From NCBI RefSeq assembly GCF_003254115.1, contig NZ_QKZV01000003.1, positions 248,001-312,000 on the forward strand: 64,000 nucleotides of DNA, in the 5' to 3' direction. Source of the stretch: Hydrotalea sandarakina. GTDB lineage: Bacteria > Bacteroidota > Bacteroidia > Chitinophagales > Chitinophagaceae. This document shows positions 63,565 through 64,000 of this stretch, in pieces. The position numbers and the translations under genes are program-made. Every line of letters begins with the position of its first letter. Within the stretch, counting starts at the first letter, position 1. The notes below the pieces were generated by a model. It ran no database searches and was not told where the DNA came from. It saw nothing but the letters and a program-made list of their open reading frames with translations.

Positions 63565-63641
63565 TTTAATTTTTCAAGCAATAATAATTTTTAATTATTT
63601 TAATTTATAATATAAAATTTCAACACTTGAATTTTGACATT

Positions 63642-63673
63642 AAAAAAGCTGCTACGCTAATTGGGTAACAGCT
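63642..63673 (-). terminator. terminator after hmgA
   Basis: On the minus strand AGCTGTTAC and GTAGCAGCT form a 9-bp stem (one G-T pair) with a T-run. It is about 40 bases past the hmgA stop. Confidence 0.75.
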
Positions 63674-63714
63674 CTTCATTTCAATGATAATTGTTTTAAG
63701 CAATTATGTAATCA

Positions 63715-64000
63715 TTATTCTGCCCAACTCATAATATAATCTTTATTTTCAATTCCCAAAACGGTTTTAGTTAATTGTAAAGGATGAAACGTATCCACCA
63801 TTACAGCTAGCTCTTGTGTTTCTTTTTTTCCGATACTTTTTTCAACTGCACCGGGATGAGGTCCATGAGGAATACCCGCAGGATGCAAAGTAATCATTCC
63901 CCTTGTTACATTTTTTCTGCTCATAAAATCACCATCAACATAATACAATACTTCATCACTATCAATATTACTGTGATTATAAGGTGCAGGAATAGCTAAT
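63715..64000 (-). CDS. hmgA: homogentisate 1,2-dioxygenase, 3' part only
   Basis: The reading frame stays open past the right edge, giving 94 C-terminal residues. They include LAIPAPYNHSNIDSDEVLYY at the edge, then MITLHPAGIPHGPHPGA and TQELAVMVDTFHPLQLTK. This matches the C-terminus of homogentisate dioxygenase, the ring-cleaving Fe(II) enzyme of tyrosine and phenylalanine breakdown. The H of PHGPHPG is among the metal-site residues in the family. The start lies outside this window. Confidence 0.9.
   Translation of the reverse strand, partial: LAIPAPYNHSNIDSDEVLYYVDGDFMSRKNVTRGMITLHPAGIPHGPHPGAVEKSIGKKETQELAVMVDTFHPLQLTKTVLGIENKDYIMSWAE

Overview
The window is chromosomal DNA of a member of the Bacteroidota, most likely a low-GC relative of the Chitinophagaceae. 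This rests on gene families and layout, since no rRNA is present. The markers are the Bacteroidota-type division and cell-wall (dcw) cluster, with a long-tailed FtsZ, an MraY carrying an insert and a PASTA-bearing PBP. Others are a bamD-rpoZ-coaBC-DUF4835 run, a TonB receptor/DUF5689 lipoprotein pair, Mrp without the CxxC motif, and a TTTG/TAnnTTTG-type promoter. Coding density is very high. I see no tRNA, rRNA, insertion sequence, prophage, CRISPR array or other clear mobile element.

Layout. 1-2.7 kb holds mutS. 2.8-7.3 kb has a secreted fasciclin-domain protein divergent from a probable trehalose operon (MFS transporter, GH37 trehalase, LacI regulator). 7.3-17.8 kb is mixed housekeeping: GDPD lipoprotein, PaiB-like protein, Mrp, a carboxypeptidase-regulatory-domain protein, 3-hydroxyacyl-CoA dehydrogenase, a YdcF protein, YigZ, RibD, PrmC, a two-gene ABC transporter and a TIGR01777 epimerase. 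17.9-34.2 kb is the complete dcw cluster on the minus strand, in the order mraZ, rsmH, ftsL-like, ftsI/PBP, murE, mraY, murD, ftsW, murG, murC, ftsQ, ftsA, ftsZ. It carries most of the cytoplasmic peptidoglycan precursor pathway plus the divisome core; murF and ddl are not in it.

The 339-bp gap between mraZ and the divergent queA is the most interesting non-coding stretch. It holds two perfect DnaA boxes in opposite orientation and two box-like 9-mers, so it is either a candidate replication origin or a DnaA-responsive control region for the dcw cluster. 34.6-44.2 kb has queA, an orphan histidine kinase, a 3-oxoacid CoA-transferase pair, a DUF4296 lipoprotein, DUF4835, coaBC, rpoZ, bamD and a large OmpA-family protein. 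44.4-49.3 kb has a polyprenyl diphosphate synthase, recJ and htpG.

49.4-55.2 kb is a small accessory locus: a multi-domain DUF5689 lipoprotein, a TonB-dependent receptor and a divergent secreted endonuclease/exonuclease/phosphatase. It looks like a nucleic-acid or phosphoester scavenging unit. 55.2-64 kb has a three-PAS histidine kinase without a partner, a YitT membrane protein, a large M14 metallopeptidase, a small protein of unknown function, a two-domain fasciclin lipoprotein, a LytTR regulator whose receiver has Asn at the phosphorylation position, and the 3' part of homogentisate 1,2-dioxygenase running off the right end.

I found no clearly new multi-gene system. The best leads are the DnaA-box cluster, the unphosphorylatable LytTR regulator, the receptor/DUF5689/nuclease locus, and the ATAACTG-type inverted repeats upstream of two cell-envelope genes.
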